DNA of 60,000 nt from Strigamia acuminata (lineage: Eukaryota > Arthropoda > Chilopoda > Geophilomorpha > Linotaeniidae): the NCBI GenBank assembly GCA_949358305.1, contig OX442316.1, positions 16,804,001-16,864,000 of the forward strand, in the 5' to 3' direction. A program made the position numbers and the translations under genes. Shown in pieces: positions 30,501 to 43,100 of the stretch; the stretch's first letter is position 1; each line of letters opens with the position of its first letter. The notes beneath the pieces are model-generated. The model was not told the origin of the DNA. It was given only the letters and a program-made list of their open reading frames with translations, and did no database searches.

Positions 30501-33160
30501 CATCATATTAACTGCGTCTGAATTTAATTTTATTGATGTTTCGATCTCCTCGCTTGAAGAAAAAATTTGTGGCGAGCGAGCTATAGTTCGTGATCACTTT
30601 CAGCCAATTACGGCTTGCATGGCAACTATTCTAATTGGCTCGACAAAGCCGTAATGGCGAAGCAGACTTCACCATGCTTATGGTCTCTATGGTCTCCATT
30701 ATTTCTCCTCCTCTACTGACTCCCGACTGCAATGCAACCATCAAATCAATCATCCTCGAGTTTTATAGCGCATGTTATTGCACGACAAATGAAAACAACG
30801 AGAACAAAATCTATTGGATTTAGCATATGCTCCAGTATTGATGTATGTATGATAAGAGGCTACTTTCTAATACCATAACAGTTTTCCCCCAATAATGAAT
30901 GGGACGTGCTTTCCTCCATCGCAGCTCCACTGGAGCATCTGTGAAAACTTCGATATTTTGTATTTTATAGAAAGTGTTTTTGAATTATAGCGTAATTATT
31001 TGATTGGTGCATTGTGCACTTTGGAATTTGTAAAACGTAACTTCTGCGTGACGTAATTTCTTGTATTTAACGAGACCCTAGTGGTCAAAATGGGCAGTAT
31101 GAAAAAATCAACATTCATTAACACATGCATGGTTTTTGACTCCAAAATTTGAACTTCACAAAAATTGCTAAGATGGAAGAATTCGACTATTGAATTTACG
31201 AATTTTAAAATTTTACAGCATCTTTCGAGGGATGCAGAGCACTTATGCGTGCATTCAAGCGGGTCGGATCATGGTTGCGATCAATTTTCATTCCACAATT
31301 GGAGCAGTCAACCATACATGAACTTGGGTTAAGATTTTAAATCCCACGATATGGTTTCGTCCGATATCTTGATGCTAAATTCATACTGCGCATTCCGTTC
31401 TGCACACACAGTTCCCGTAGACGTTCAATTTCAAATTGTGAAAAACCGACTACAAAAACTTGATTATTGAAACGCTTTTTGACTTTGATGAGTTTATTCT
31501 AGTAAATCTTGAGCATGCGCAGTTATGACTTAAGTGTTCTGGAATCAAGTTCTCGGATTTAATACAATTGTAATAAATGTGCGAATAATTTCTTGTCAGG
31601 AAATGTAGACACTCATTTTCTGATAATAAATTATTCAGACAACCTTAACTCTTTGCAAAAAGTTTACCCTGCCGGGGGGATTATGGCGAGTTAATGACAC
31701 CAACGAGACATGTTTGATTAAAGTACCATTGTTGGAACATTATTTTTCAAGTTGTAGCTGATTAAGCAGAAAGGCGTTTTCGAAACCCGTTAGAGCGAAC
31801 TTGTTAGGGTTAATAGTAATAACTGTCATTACAGTGACGTTATGAAATGTAATTTGCCAAACGATTCCTGAATGTTGAGTGGCACTTTAATAAGTGCAGA
31901 GTGTTGATATACCTTAAATAAGTGGGATTCTTGACACGCATTTTGAGTAGCACATTTCACCCAAAACAAACCAAATCAATACAAAGTTATTGAGCCCCAC
32001 TCAAGATTCCACATTTGCAGCAACTCGATTAATCAATTTCCGACGCCCATTTCCATTGAATAGACTCCAATTTAGAACCTGTTGAGATTTTCCTCCATTT
32101 TCCACGTACTAAATTTGATCCTATTATTGGTCAAATATGCTTTCTGAAAAAGACTCAACTGGAAAGTGATAAAACATGTCACGGAGGAAAACAATGCGCC
32201 ATATTTGACCTTTTGCAAATGCACGTTCAAGGTGAATTTTGTATTTTCTAATTTTTTTTCTATTATTTTGCTAGTAAACACATTTGATTAAAATTTTGAT
32301 TTTAAAATTGCTGAACAAGTTGCACCTGTGAATCAACAGCGGTTTTCATTTGATTTGTTTTTACAACAGTTTTAATTAGAATTTTCATTTTTTTCCCTTC
32401 AAATCAGAACAAGATGAAGCACAAAAAACTTTTTTCATTACTGGTAAACATTTCTGACAACCCAAGAAAACAGATAAACTGAAGAAGAAAAAATCGTAAT
32501 CAAGATTACATTTCTTTCGGTAATCATAACCTATACAACAGTATTGATTGTACACCAAATAAATCTATTTTTCTAGTCTGAATAATGCACGACTTTGTGT
32601 AAACACCGAAAAGCCATTTGCTTACTGTATTTACACAAAGACAATGTTGATTTTACTCAGTTGGTGTTTATTTCGACTCATTTATTGACACTAAGTTTGT
32701 GTTTGCTGACACTTAGATGTCCAGTCACGTGACTCGACAAACCAATCAGCAACAACTTAAATGTCAATTTAAAATTATCCTAAATCCTCTCATTGTGCGC
32801 GGAGAAAATTTAATACGTAGAAAAATTCGAAATTAATTTTGTTCTCCTTTAAACCACGGGTCTCTAATAAAACGCCGTTTCCAATAGTTCGCAGGTACAC
32901 AATGAGAGGATTTACTGTAATATATTTTTTTCAATCAATTTTTTCGACCAATAAAGTTTAAATGAAATAAAATGGATGTATTAGACCTTTTTCCGTTCTC
33001 CTCAACTTACCAATTTTTCATTTTCGTCCTCCATTTCGAGTCGAGCACCGATGCAGTTGCGAGTGTCAAGAAAGGCTTTCCGTTGCGCAAGTTCCATCAG
33101 GCTGTGGACGAAGAGACCCGCGACATTCGCCGATAGGAAAACGGCACCATTGGCGATCAT
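18813..33160 (-). CDS. transmembrane adenylyl cyclase, ADCY1/rutabaga type, 5' end missing
   Basis: Twenty minus-strand exons join in frame to 1,798 residues: 33160..33011, 30093..29975, 28725..28614, 27396..27269, 27199..27041, 26978..26834, 26765..26577, 24354..24277, 24156..24116, 23737..23593, 23529..23432, 23360..23276, 23219..23124, 23066..22816, 22749..22629, 22552..22433, 22366..22220, 22151..22053, 21984..21776 and 21717..18813. C1 has the metal Asp pair in FADIVGF (D95) and ILGDCYYC (D139). A basic amphipathic stretch ([20 protein letters not shown]) aligns with the ADCY1 calmodulin helix. The second membrane block has an NKT glycosylation sequon in a Cys-containing loop. C2 has [14 protein letters not shown] (D821), N828/R832 and KGKG (K868), so it is catalytically complete. 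It makes cAMP at the plasma membrane, probably Ca/calmodulin-stimulated. The start and most of the first membrane block were not found. Confidence 0.93.
22367..22432 (-). other. 66-bp in-frame, stop-free intron inside the C2 domain
   Basis: ATG|GTGGGC...TTTGGCTCGCAG|GAT. Removing it joins RNNM to DLYHQSYS exactly as in ADCY1 (PRNMDLYYQSYS). The intron is 22 codons long with no stop, so retention would insert 22 residues into the C2 catalytic domain without a frameshift. Confidence 0.75.
24421..24462. repeat. (AAAAG)n microsatellite
   Basis: About eight GAAAA units in the cyclase intron. Confidence 0.9.
24568..24935. repeat. 21-bp minisatellite carrying repeated CACGTG E-boxes
   Basis: About 16 units of ACACGTGAATAAAGCATTTTT (21 bp) with variants (ACAAGTG, AATAGGG). 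At least six copies contain the palindromic E-box CACGTG. The array lies in the cyclase intron between 24354 and 26577. Open repetitive frames here are a by-product of the 21-bp period. Confidence 0.9.
26096..26475. repeat. degenerate AT-rich tandem repeat
   Basis: Words such as GATAAATTTTTAATGAATTT and GAATAAATTTGATA recur through about 380 bp. The period is irregular. It lies within a cyclase intron, close to the calmodulin-helix exon. Confidence 0.7.
27741..28111. mobile_element. Tc1/mariner-type MITE with TA target site
   Basis: GGGGGCCGTCCATAAATTAC at the left and its inverse (GTAATTTATGGACGGCTCC) at the right form TIRs of about 24 bp, flanked by TA on both sides (27739..27740 and 28112..28113). 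Elements with a GGxCCGTCCATAAATTACGT end are widespread in invertebrate genomes. The interior has no coding capacity. It sits in a cyclase intron. Confidence 0.8.
28114..28546. mobile_element. Harbinger-like MITE (family A)
   Basis: It starts GGTGCATTCAATC and ends GTTTGAATGCACC; the flanks are CTA and TTA, compatible with the 3-bp TWA target of PIF/Harbinger elements with one mutation. It is directly abutted by the element at 27741..28111. A second, interrupted copy is at 53715..55453 (shared CGTCTGAAATAAC, AGCCATCTTTTTAGTTCA, AATTCACTTCTTTAA). A lone end is at 48889..48901. Confidence 0.7.
29260..29806. mobile_element. pogo/Tigger-like non-autonomous element
   Basis: The left end CAGACGACCCTCGTTATAAC and the right end (inverse CGAGCCTCGTTATAACGAAT) form diverged TIRs rich in CGTTATAACGAA, characteristic of pogo/Tigger relatives. 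The 547-bp interior has no transposase I recognise. Confidence 0.6.
29879..29913. repeat. (ATTTT)n microsatellite
   Basis: Seven ATTTT units just downstream of the Tigger-like element, inside a cyclase intron. Confidence 0.85.
30300..33000. other. cyclase intron without a recognised gene
   Basis: The intron between exons 33160..33011 and 30093..29975. It holds a partial TIR (CTTGATGCTAAATTCA at about 31369..31384, shared with the element at 56696..57565) and an AGATGGCGCT word at 30394. Otherwise AT-rich with nothing else supportable. Confidence 0.5.
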
Positions 33161-34197
33161 CTAAATAATCACACACCATACGCTTTAATTATAATCATTA
33201 TAAATAATAAGCAAGAACAATAAAAGAACAATAAAAAAAACAAAATGTGCTGACATCGTCGTCGTCTCGCACGACTGAGCAAAATAAATTGCCAGAAAGA
33301 AAAGATTCGCACAATTAATATATATTTTTTTTAGTTTCACCCATTCTTAAAGAAAAATTGAGATGACAAATCGCCCAAATGTTGGAAAATTGCCAGATCG
33401 TCGCGAGAAGCAAATCCGCCATTTGCAAAACCTTAACAATGAAATCGGAGCCGAACGGCGATTAACAATCTACGCGCCGAATGGCTCCGTGAAATATTGA
33501 CATTTATTATTTATCCCCGATTCCCCACGGAGAAAAACCGAAACAAATTCAAATCAAAGAAAAATTTCATCCGTAAAATTTCCTCGTTTAATTTTCCTTC
33601 CTCTCGCCCGATCCAAACAAGCCCCGACGCCCCGTCTAGTGTCGAACAAATAAGGTTAGATCCGGTTTTATTACATCTTTTATGGATGCTTTGACACCTG
33701 ATTTCCTGCCACAAAATTTCATCCTCCGATCCAAGAAACAAACAGTTGTTATGATATACAAATGTTTAATTTATGAAGTTGAATTGCTCGTGGATTTATG
33801 GCGGAGCAAAGTGCACGTAAACAAGTGTGGAAATACGAGATCTCTTTTGTTCGTGAACTCATTCAAATTTCATTGGCGCTTTCAAAGCTCAGGAAAATCA
33901 AGTGTGAAGTCAGCTGCAGTAATTTCAGCTGTTTCTGTATATCTAGGGTCTTTTCCCAGGAAGTCATCAATCATGTGATCACTCATTTGTCGGCTTTATT
34001 TTAGACGAGTTTGCGTATAAATATAGTTGACAACACATGGGTCTTCCACCTCACATCCATTCTAAGTATAATTGTGGCTTGCGAGCTTATTTTGTGTGCA
34101 ATGAGCCATCAAGGAGACATCGAGGAGCCATGAGGCTGGAAATATTTCTAAATTGATTGTCTTTATGAATTTTCAATCAATTTCTGGTATTTTAGCT

Positions 34198-34756
34198 TTT
34201 ACATGGTCACAGTTTGCCAGATAAGTGAATATTCGGATTTTATTTATCTGGATAACCGTTTGCGTTTACATGAAGTTAGATTTCTGGTAAACATGACGTC
34301 ATACGAGAATTACCCATACTGCCCTTTGATTATCTGGAACAACAAAATGGCTGTTGATCCATTTCAGGCAAACAAATGAAATGGTGGTTAGGAAAGAGGT
34401 TTTTGCTCGAATCTTTGCAATGGTGCCTAATATGCAAATTCTGATCCCAAAAATGGTGGTTTTAGCTGATTTAACATTGATTTCGGTACCAAATGTCGTT
34501 GGTACGTAGGCCTAACGTATTTTTACTACAACGATCCGACAATATCTCGATCCAAGTTTTGGAATTTTCGCATGCACGGGTGTTTACATGCAGTTTTCAA
34601 TGCGCAAAAGGTCCAAAATCTAGCTCGTACAACTGGAATTTAGTTTTCCAGATAAGTCTGTCTTTTCTAGAAAACTGATTTGTTTACATGATCAGTTTTC
34701 CAGAAAAGTAAAATTCGCATTTTCACTTATCCAGATAACCGGGTACATGTAAACAT
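34198..34756. mobile_element. foldback/MITE with diverged TIRs
   Basis: The left end reads TTTACATGGTCACAGTTTGC then CAGATAAGTGAATATTCGGA. The inverse of the right end reads TTTACATGTACCCGGTTATC then TGGATAAGTGAAAATGCGAA. The arms match over about 50 bp with many differences, so the element is old. Target duplication not resolved. Confidence 0.5.
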
Positions 34757-35693
34757 GGTAATTGTTAATTTGTACTTTTCTTATTGTGGGTCATTAGCCA
34801 TTACCCACCTTTTTTGGTTCACTTAATAAAATCAAATGAATAAACTCATTTTCTGAACTATTTTTTATTTTTCCCAGACTTAATTCTCATCTATAGGAAA
34901 ACTATTGAGTGGTAAACACTCCCAACCAACTGCTGTAGCTGCAGCAATGACTCAGCTAAATACTCATTACTTGGAAATGGTTATTACAACATCAAAACAC
35001 TAAATATCTCCTCCAACACCTTTGTTTGCTTCATTGCATCTTTAAGCGAAACTAACAAATCACTAAAAACAACTTAATTCCAACCAGACTGCAAAAGCTG
35101 TCAAATTCACCAGAAGATTTCAATTCTTCCATCAATTTTCTTCATATTAATTTTCACTTTTTCTTTTTTTTTATCATTTCTCCACTCGATTCTCTATTAT
35201 TGAACATTTTTTTTTTATCAAATAATTTTCTTTAAGTTTTCTTTTGATGTTTGATTCGAATCTAGAGCAGATGATAAAAAAATAAGGTATTATGTTAGTC
35301 GCAAGCTTTTGATGTTGACAGCACAATTTCTCTTTCTATTTCCATAGCACCATGAAAATTTAATTTAAAAAAATAAAAAAAAAAAAGAAAAATTTAAAAA
35401 AAAAAAAGGAAACTCGAGTGACAAACAAAAAGGCTCAATTGCAAATTTCATTAAACCAAAATGATGTCCAATTTCCAATTTCCAATCTCAAAATCGGGGG
35501 CCTTTAACGAGCTAACCATTAAAAACTCAAACCCTTTGCCAATATTGAAAATACGTTCGAGGTAGCTGACTTGTGAGACTTTAACAGCAGTGACAGCGAT
35601 TATTCAATTTGTGCAATCACGGTAACGATTAAAGTCGCAGTATGCAATACCCGTTGCAGGAGAGTCTTCGACAGACTAGATCTCAATTCAAGT

Positions 35694-36133
35694 AGGCCTA
35701 TTTTAAGACAAAATTACAGGGTGAGCCTGAGGGACCGCAATTAATTAAAAATTTTATTTGAAACTAAAACCATTGTGACGGTCTCGACCACAACTCCTAT
35801 CGCATGATAGTACCGGGTATAAGTCGCGCGCAAGTGAATATAAATACGAGATAAATAAAGTACGAACGAGTTATCAAAACAACTACATTTATTGGTTTGA
35901 TCCAACGAAATAATCAACTAAGTTATACATGAATTATGCCGACATTTGGCCAGTTAAATATCAAGATCGCGCCTGAAGTAGGCCTATTTTAAGACAAAAA
36001 TACAGGGGTTGTATTTATTGGCACACTATTTATTCTTTATTTTTCACTAAAAGTGATTTTATTCCACACTACTTTTTTCCGCACAGGGTGAGCCTGAGAG
36101 ACTGTAATTAATTACAAATTTTATTTGAAACAG
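35694..36133. repeat. direct repeat pair flanking an LTR-like segment
   Basis: AGTAGGCCTATTTTAAGACA...CAGGGTGAGCCTGAG and a following AATTAATTA...TTTTATTTGAAAC segment occur twice, at 35694..35763 and 35977..36133. The second copy is split by about 80 bp. Between the copies, 35774..35976 contains TGTGACGGTCTCGACC, a TATAAATA box and AATAAA words, like a solo LTR, but no clean ends were found. Confidence 0.4.
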
Positions 36134-37294
36134 AGATTTGAATGCCATTTTTATGTCCGGAAAATTATATCACTCGGATGCCTTTCTTCGCTCCGTGCAC
36201 ACTTTTCCAATCTGCTTTCCAGATTTTCCATTCCGCGTTGTAACATTCGTTTGTACTCCGCCCTTGTTAAGAATCGCCTCAAGTTGGATGCTCGCTAGCC
36301 TCTACTGACCACTTTGGCCAAGTTTGTACCAAATTTACACACTGAATCAGTCTTTGGCATTGAGGACAGCTGTTTTATTGCAAATAGGCTTAAGTCTGCT
36401 CGTTATTTTCCTCATGCATCAACAACTGGAGAAGGCGGATTGTATGCGTTGGCTAAAAAAAAGGGGTCGCAAACAGCTGACGACATAAATCTCTCGAAAT
36501 CAGAAAATGGAATGGAAAAAGTCAACAGGGGTTTTGGCTTGACTTTGCGGACCAACTCGCCAGGAAAGTGTATTTATTCTTGAAAAATAATATTTTCATA
36601 GTCGAGGAAAACATGTTTTGCATGCAAATTGAAAAATAAAATAAAATGGAAATATAGAAATTGAATTTAGATTCGGAAAACAAGATCGATGCGCAATAAA
36701 AGCGACTAACAATGAGATATCATATTAACTGGAACACACGGAAGGATTTGTTTGAGACAATATTCTGTTTGTATATTCTCCAGTCTTCAATTTCGCCCAT
36801 AAACTGAATGGAAAAAAAAATCTCAATGAGCCATTTTGAATTTTTGCACGTTGTTCCACCCAACTCAAATCAGTTGTTTATGTAAATTTTGTCCGCCGAC
36901 CGAACCAACCACGTGCCTTTAATTTGAAAAATGCATGAGAGAATCCGAACACGCGTTTTACTGATAGAGAAGAGAAAAAAACCGTGTTAACTATTCCTAT
37001 GGAATGTCGGATTAAAGCCGAATCGTCTGTCTTCTCTATTGATCCGCACGAGATGGCGCGATAACCGTCAATGTGTTTGTCTTTAGGCATGTTTGATGTA
37101 TCGTTGGTGCGTCGCGATCGCGTGGGTACATGGAGCATCCGGACGCCACGAGGCGCTGGACGCAACACGCACGATGATTAAATCCACGAAATACACGAAA
37201 GACACAAGTTTAGGTTTTGGTTATTACTTTATTGTTGTCTAGGGGTACGATATGACTAATTTTTCCTTGCGTTGCGTTGAGTCGGCCCTAGTGT

Positions 37295-37320
37295 GAACAC
37301 ATGTGTGAACCTAGCTTAAA
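37295..37320. mobile_element. lone end of the 53848..54196 MITE family
   Basis: TAGTGTGAACACATGTGTGAACCTAGCTTAA resembles the right end of the element at 53848..54196 (TAGTGTGAACACAAGTGTGAACCAACCT). No matching left end is seen nearby. Confidence 0.4.
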
Positions 37321-38457
37321 AATTTCTCTTATTTACACATAATTTAGCATAAGTTAGCATTTAAAAGTGGATCCTTTGCCTTAAAGTGTTTATGTCAATC
37401 AAAGTCTGATCCATCGATCTAACTTTCGAGGCAGCCATTTTGAATTTGGTTGTAAAAACCAAAACTAAACATAAAAAAAAAAAACATTTGAAAAACCACT
37501 CCAGTCGTGGTTTTGGTTATTCGATGATAGTTTTTGGCCGTTTTGGTGTCCATTCTGTTTACAGAAACTTTTAACACACCTAGCGTTTGAAATTCCCTAT
37601 ATTTTATAATAATTCCAACACACAATTTTCATCTTCTCCATTCCTAGGCTTATTATCCTGTTTTTCTGGCAAGCTTGGTCAAGGAGCCACCACGATCGCT
37701 CTGGCAAATCGTCCACACGCACATTTAAAGCCCATCAAACATTTATCTTCCTCCTAACTCTTCCACCACTTTATCCACAAACAAACAAAAAAAATCCCCA
37801 AAAAAATCCACTTCCATTTATGGGCCCAGCAGAGGGTCACTGATTATATCCTGGACCAACAACAATCCTTATATGGCCATTAACCCAGTCACTGGGATGC
37901 ATTGTCCTCCCCAAAATGAAAAAAAAGAGGAAAATTCCAAGAAAGAACATAATAGAATCCAATGTTTGTTTTTCAAATGCTAAATTCCATTTAGCAGAAT
38001 CATTTGTTCCATTTAATTCTGGATATTTAACAGATCCAGCACAAGTTTGTTTGTTTGCCCGTCACTGTCAGCCATTCCTTTGTTGCCTTCAATTTGAATT
38101 TGCTCGAGAGCCTTTTTTGCGGCCATTTTCCAAACATTTTTTTAATTCGTGTAAATGGCACGATAAACAAGGGAGCCATATATTTTAAGACCACTGTTGC
38201 TATGACAACTTATATCGATGAGAACATTCGTTTTGACCTTCGGTCTAATCCGCGAATGAAACTGCAATAGTAACTAATCTAGAAGCGACCGTTTTCTCGC
38301 ACGTTTCATTCGTCCGACATTTAAAGGACGTTGACACGAAAACCACGAAGAAAACGAACAATATTTGTCAAAGTTAAATTTTATCTTCCTCCACCTTATC
38401 TGTTCTCCGTGATTTAAGTGTCACCCAGCAACACCCGGGCCAATTTTTTTCTATTTT

Positions 38458-38472
38458 GCCGCTAGATGGCGC
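38458..38472 (+). promoter_or_regulatory. CTCF-like motif GCCGCTAGATGGCGC
   Basis: It matches the animal CTCF core (CCASYAGRKGGC) at all but one position. Partial versions (AGATGGCGC) occur at about 30394 and 37052, and GCCAGGTGGCG at about 8951. Confidence 0.3.
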
Positions 38473-39733
38473 GAGGGCTCGCAATAACAACAAGCGGCCG
38501 CCATTGCCACTATCCACAAACACATCGTAATTTCTACTTGTGCAAACGTTGGCGGATATAGTTAGACCAGTCTAAATGCACGTTTTAGACGTTTAAGTAT
38601 TTGCTTTAGTCGTTTAAGCTTAGTAAGTGGAAAATGTCAATCATACATGGCGTTAAGACATTTATCCTTGTTCGTCTGTTTTCTTTCATAAGGAGAAATG
38701 TCCGGCAAAGCTCAGGGGCAACATAATACATTATTGGTGTCTGAGCAGCATGGCCTGAACTTTATTAGGGTTCATCATTTAATGGAGATAGAGGTAGTAG
38801 CAGTTGGCAGTGCTAGTGGTACTCTGGAGATTTTCTGCTCAATATTTGTCCCTTGAGAGAGAAATCTCATTTCCTTTTGGCCATTCAGATAGATTTTGGA
38901 ATAATTGAAGTATTGTAGAGATTCTATTTTTTGTTATGTCTGTAGAGACAAATTCAATTTCTAAATTCATAAATCCTTTTCAACATCAGTTTTTGGTTTC
39001 AAGAAGAAGAAGAAAAAAGACTTAGATGCCGCTTGGCCAAGTGTTAATATTTAGAAATTTTATTTTGGCAGAGCTCTAATGCAATAATGTGTGTGGGAAA
39101 TCGATGCAAATTTAAAACGCTTCAATTCAAATGCGCCGCAGATATTGACTGAAATAGCAATTTATATTTGCCAGTGCTTCCAAAGAAATTTGCCTGAAAC
39201 TTGAGATGGCAGCAACAGTGGTGCATTCTGGTACTTGGGGGTCCCCCAATATATATTAATAAAATTAAACCAAACTTTGCAGAATTTTTATCATATTTCA
39301 TTCTTATTTTTGGCATTGATCATAAAAGGGGCCCCTAGAAATCTGGGGCCCTGGGCGAGTGCCCAATGCACATGGTGGTGCCGCTTTGGATAGAAGAATA
39401 ACGAGATATTGCGCTTCTGATAAGTTTTTGTCAGATGATTCCCTAGGGAAAATGGGATTTATGAGTATCACTTTTTTCTGTGGGATTATTTTCAAACAGT
39501 TTGTGAAGTTTTGACATCAACGTTGGCGTTACTTATAAACCGCAAGTGCTAGGTGTCAGAAAGTTTCTTTATATTTACAAAACTACGTAAAAAATTCAAT
39601 AAAACAAGTTTCATCCATATCCCATTGTCGGTTATCGAGAAACAGACTCACTGAACTGGATTCCAAGCCCTGAATCGGCTTACCCGTTGGAAATAAAATA
39701 ACTAGAGTGTAGATTATAGCTTACCGACATCTA

Positions 39734-40158
39734 TAGTCTAGTTGCAGTCAAAAAGGCACTTTACAATCTGTAGTCCCATTGGTCGAGCCAGTCTACTACT
39801 AACTCCAGACTGTATACTACTACTAGGAGAAGTAGTTTTGATTTTTATTTATTTTTGTGATTGTTATGACTACTTTAGTTAATGTAATTTTGACTTTTCT
39901 TATTAAAAAATGTTATTTCCATCATTACAATGCAGTTTTATGCATATAAAAATGTCAAACTCATGTTTGTTATGTTTATTGATTACTTCGTCTGGAAGTT
40001 TGAATTTTAGGCCGTTGCCTAGGCAATCGATTGCAATGTCTGTACATTGTAATGCAATTCTGGTGTTTGGGTCTACTTTTCCGGTCACTACACCAGTAAA
40101 CTGGCTCGACCAATGGGACTACAGATTGTAAAGTGCCTTTTTGACTGCAACTAGAGTA
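39734..40158. mobile_element. mariner-like MITE with TIRs of about 60 bp (family B)
   Basis: The left arm starts at 39734 (TAGTCTAGTTGCAGTCAAAA) and the right arm ends at 40158. The arms are near-identical inverses over about 60 bp, with two mismatches seen. TA flanks both sides (39732..39733 and 40159..40160). Total length is 425 bp with no coding capacity. A diverged partial copy in the opposite orientation lies at 45541..45660. Confidence 0.75.
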
Positions 40159-43100
40159 TATAAGTGGAGTTTTCCATTTATTAGAGCCAAATTAGAACTA
40201 AATTTAAGATGATCTTGACTCTTGAGCTAAACTGCTAAACTAACCCCTGGCCAATGCAAACGGAGTATACGGTCAAACCTTGATATAGCAAACACACTTT
40301 AATACACCGAAAATGCTCTCGTTTCAAGTGCTCATTAACAAATGTAAATACTGTATAACCCCACTTTGAAGGGCATGCCCTAAAATGCGAGTTTGACCAG
40401 ATCTAAGAATCTGATTGACTACATGGTCCTTTTTACGGCGTGCCATTAAACTGGAATTCCTGCAGGAAAATTGGGGCTCGTTTTATCCGGCACTGCCAAA
40501 TAATTTGAATTATCTGGCACCCTGGTAGGCCTCGAGACTTTAGGGCATGGCCTCCAAAGCGAGATAATGCGATTTTTTCCTATCATTTTGTCTCATTTTT
40601 GGCGGCACGCCTTTAAAAACGCGACTTAAGAGCAGTCTAGTCAAACTCGGGTCAATACGGTATTGCTCGGTAGAAGTATCCTGGTTTACATTTTCTAAAC
40701 TCAAAAGATCTATTGCAACATTCGACCGCTTAGAAAAGGTTCGAATTCCATATAATTTTCCCCTGGCAGTAAATATTGCTTTAACAAAATTCTTATAGAA
40801 CGTTATTACTTAGTTACCGTCTTTAAAGCAAACATCTACGCTTCAATTTTGAAGGCGTTTCTGAAATAAGAAACATGGTAAATGAAATGTAAATCTAACT
40901 GAATGTTTCATGAGAAGCGTTAGCGTTGTTATTATGTGGTACTGCCTTCAGCCTTAGTATGTTTACAATAAACTAGAATTTTGTGCCTGTTGTTAATTGG
41001 TTTTAGTTGTTTGTGTGTGAGCAGAAGCTTATTATAACTTGAACAATACAATCAATGCTCCTTAAAGCTCTTAAGCAGGACAAACTACAAAGAAAACCAC
41101 ACAAAAAACACACACACAATGCAATAACTATTCTTCTGCATGAAGAAGAGTATTTAAATATTTGCAGTTACCATAAACCAGCGCTTCTGGTTTTGGGATT
41201 TGGAATAAACTCTTTCATTTGGAAAAAAAAATTCTGCGAACTTCCATTTGCTTGAAGATGAAAAAATCATAATAGCAACTGAAATTAAAGATCATTTGCA
41301 TGTGTTGGGTGAATCTTTTGATGGATATTTTTCCACGGGAGCTAAGGTGCGGCACAAAAAATTAGAAACACGTAAAATTTGTTTGTTTTGAAATGATCTT
41401 TTCATTTTATGGTTTTCTAACCTATTCCAATCGTTTTTTCACATCAAAATAAGCAAGAAACCTTGTTTTTTAACATGGAAACTTTTAATTTTCTCTCGTA
41501 ATCAACTAAAATGGAGTGGTTTTAGTTTTAAGGAAAAAACATCTTTAGCCTTAATTTCTGGAAGAATGCATGCAAATAATAATTTATTGACGGCCCCATA
41601 CTTTTATAATATATTTTAATAATTTTTGATAAGGGACACAAGCGCGACTGCTAAAAAGTTTAAGAACCGGTGCCTGTAAACTCTAAATGACAAAAACTGT
41701 TTTCTCCAGTAACACCAACGTAACTTTCATTTCCTGAAGATCGGAAATCTTGCAGTGTTATTTATCTAGAGCTTCTTTTTCATACAATTTGCTGTCAATA
41801 AGGAGAAAAGGAAGCTGGGGGGGAGAGGATGGAAAAAATGAGATTAGTCGTCGGTGCGTTACTAAGCTCTAATTCTATTTTTCATTTTCTTTTTTCTACT
41901 CAATCCAATATGGCGTCAACTAAGTTGACATTTTCAATCGATATCAACTCAACCCTGAAAGCTTAAAATATAAATGAAAAGAAGAAGAAATGAAATGAAA
42001 TCTGCTGCAAAACCTATGTTGCATTAGAATCACCTATTTAGTAATCCATTTCATTTAAATAAGTTAGGACAGCGTTTCTCAGTCGTTTCAAAGTCCAAAT
42101 GCAACTGGAAAAATGTGGGGAAAAGTTTTTGGAAAAATATTTTAAAATTTTTATATTTCGGACTCGCCACGGCTTGTTGAGAATTGGTGACTCGGGAATT
42201 GCAATGCAAAGCAAACTTTCCATATTCCATCGGCTTTTCGCAGTGTGTGTACGGGCCAAAAATAAATCCTTTAGTTGAATATATATTTTTTTAAAAATGA
42301 AAAATTGATTCCATTTATCAGTCACGCATCAAACGTAAGCAACATTGCACACACAACCTTTATCCACATGAGCAATCCATTTCGCGGATAGAACCAGTAA
42401 ATTGACAGATCGTGTCGACCTTAAGACCCTCGAATTTATTTTGTATTCACCGACAATATCTAATGCACTTTTTGTTGTTTTTTCCTTCGTACACTATCCT
42501 TCCACTATACAGTATCCGCAATTAGATGCTGTCAGTTCAATGGAAATTGCGCAGTACAGAGTAAAAAATGGACATCAGGCTATTGCACCTTTTTTATTTC
42601 TCGCAGTGCAGGTGGAGTGTTCGACTCCATTGGTAAAAACTCGTTTACATTGTTGCGAAATTTAGCATGCGAAATGGTCGCGCCCAAAAATTCACATGAA
42701 AAAATTTGCTTCTCATGTTCTCAATGAAGCAAAGAGAAGTGATGAATTGAAGTCTCGTTTTACTTGTCCAACGTGGTGCTGCCATTTTGAATCAATTGTG
42801 AATTTGGTGACGACCTACGCTATTTCGTCTGTCATTGGCCAACGCGTGCAAACTTTCCAAGCGAAGCGAAAAAGTAGACTTCAAGTTTACTCTGAAATTT
42901 CGCGTGCGAAGGGTTGCCACAAGAACTTTCTATGTGTGTCCCAAGACAATTCCTCTTCTTCCAATATGACCCGGGAAAGCCAAAATGTTGGACACCCCTG
43001 GTATAAGAGGTAAAGACCACTCTAAGCATGAAAAGTACAAATACTAGTATCCGTCATACATCCTCTTCTGGTCATCCGGATTTCCCATTACAGTGTTAAC

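Noticed and set aside
36878-37168. 96-codon Arg-rich minus-strand frame
   Set aside because: No recognised domain, no splice or poly(A) support, and a composition expected by chance from a GC-richer patch.
40730-40760. tRNA B-box-like GGTTCGAATTCC
   Set aside because: No A-box at proper distance and no cloverleaf could be drawn.
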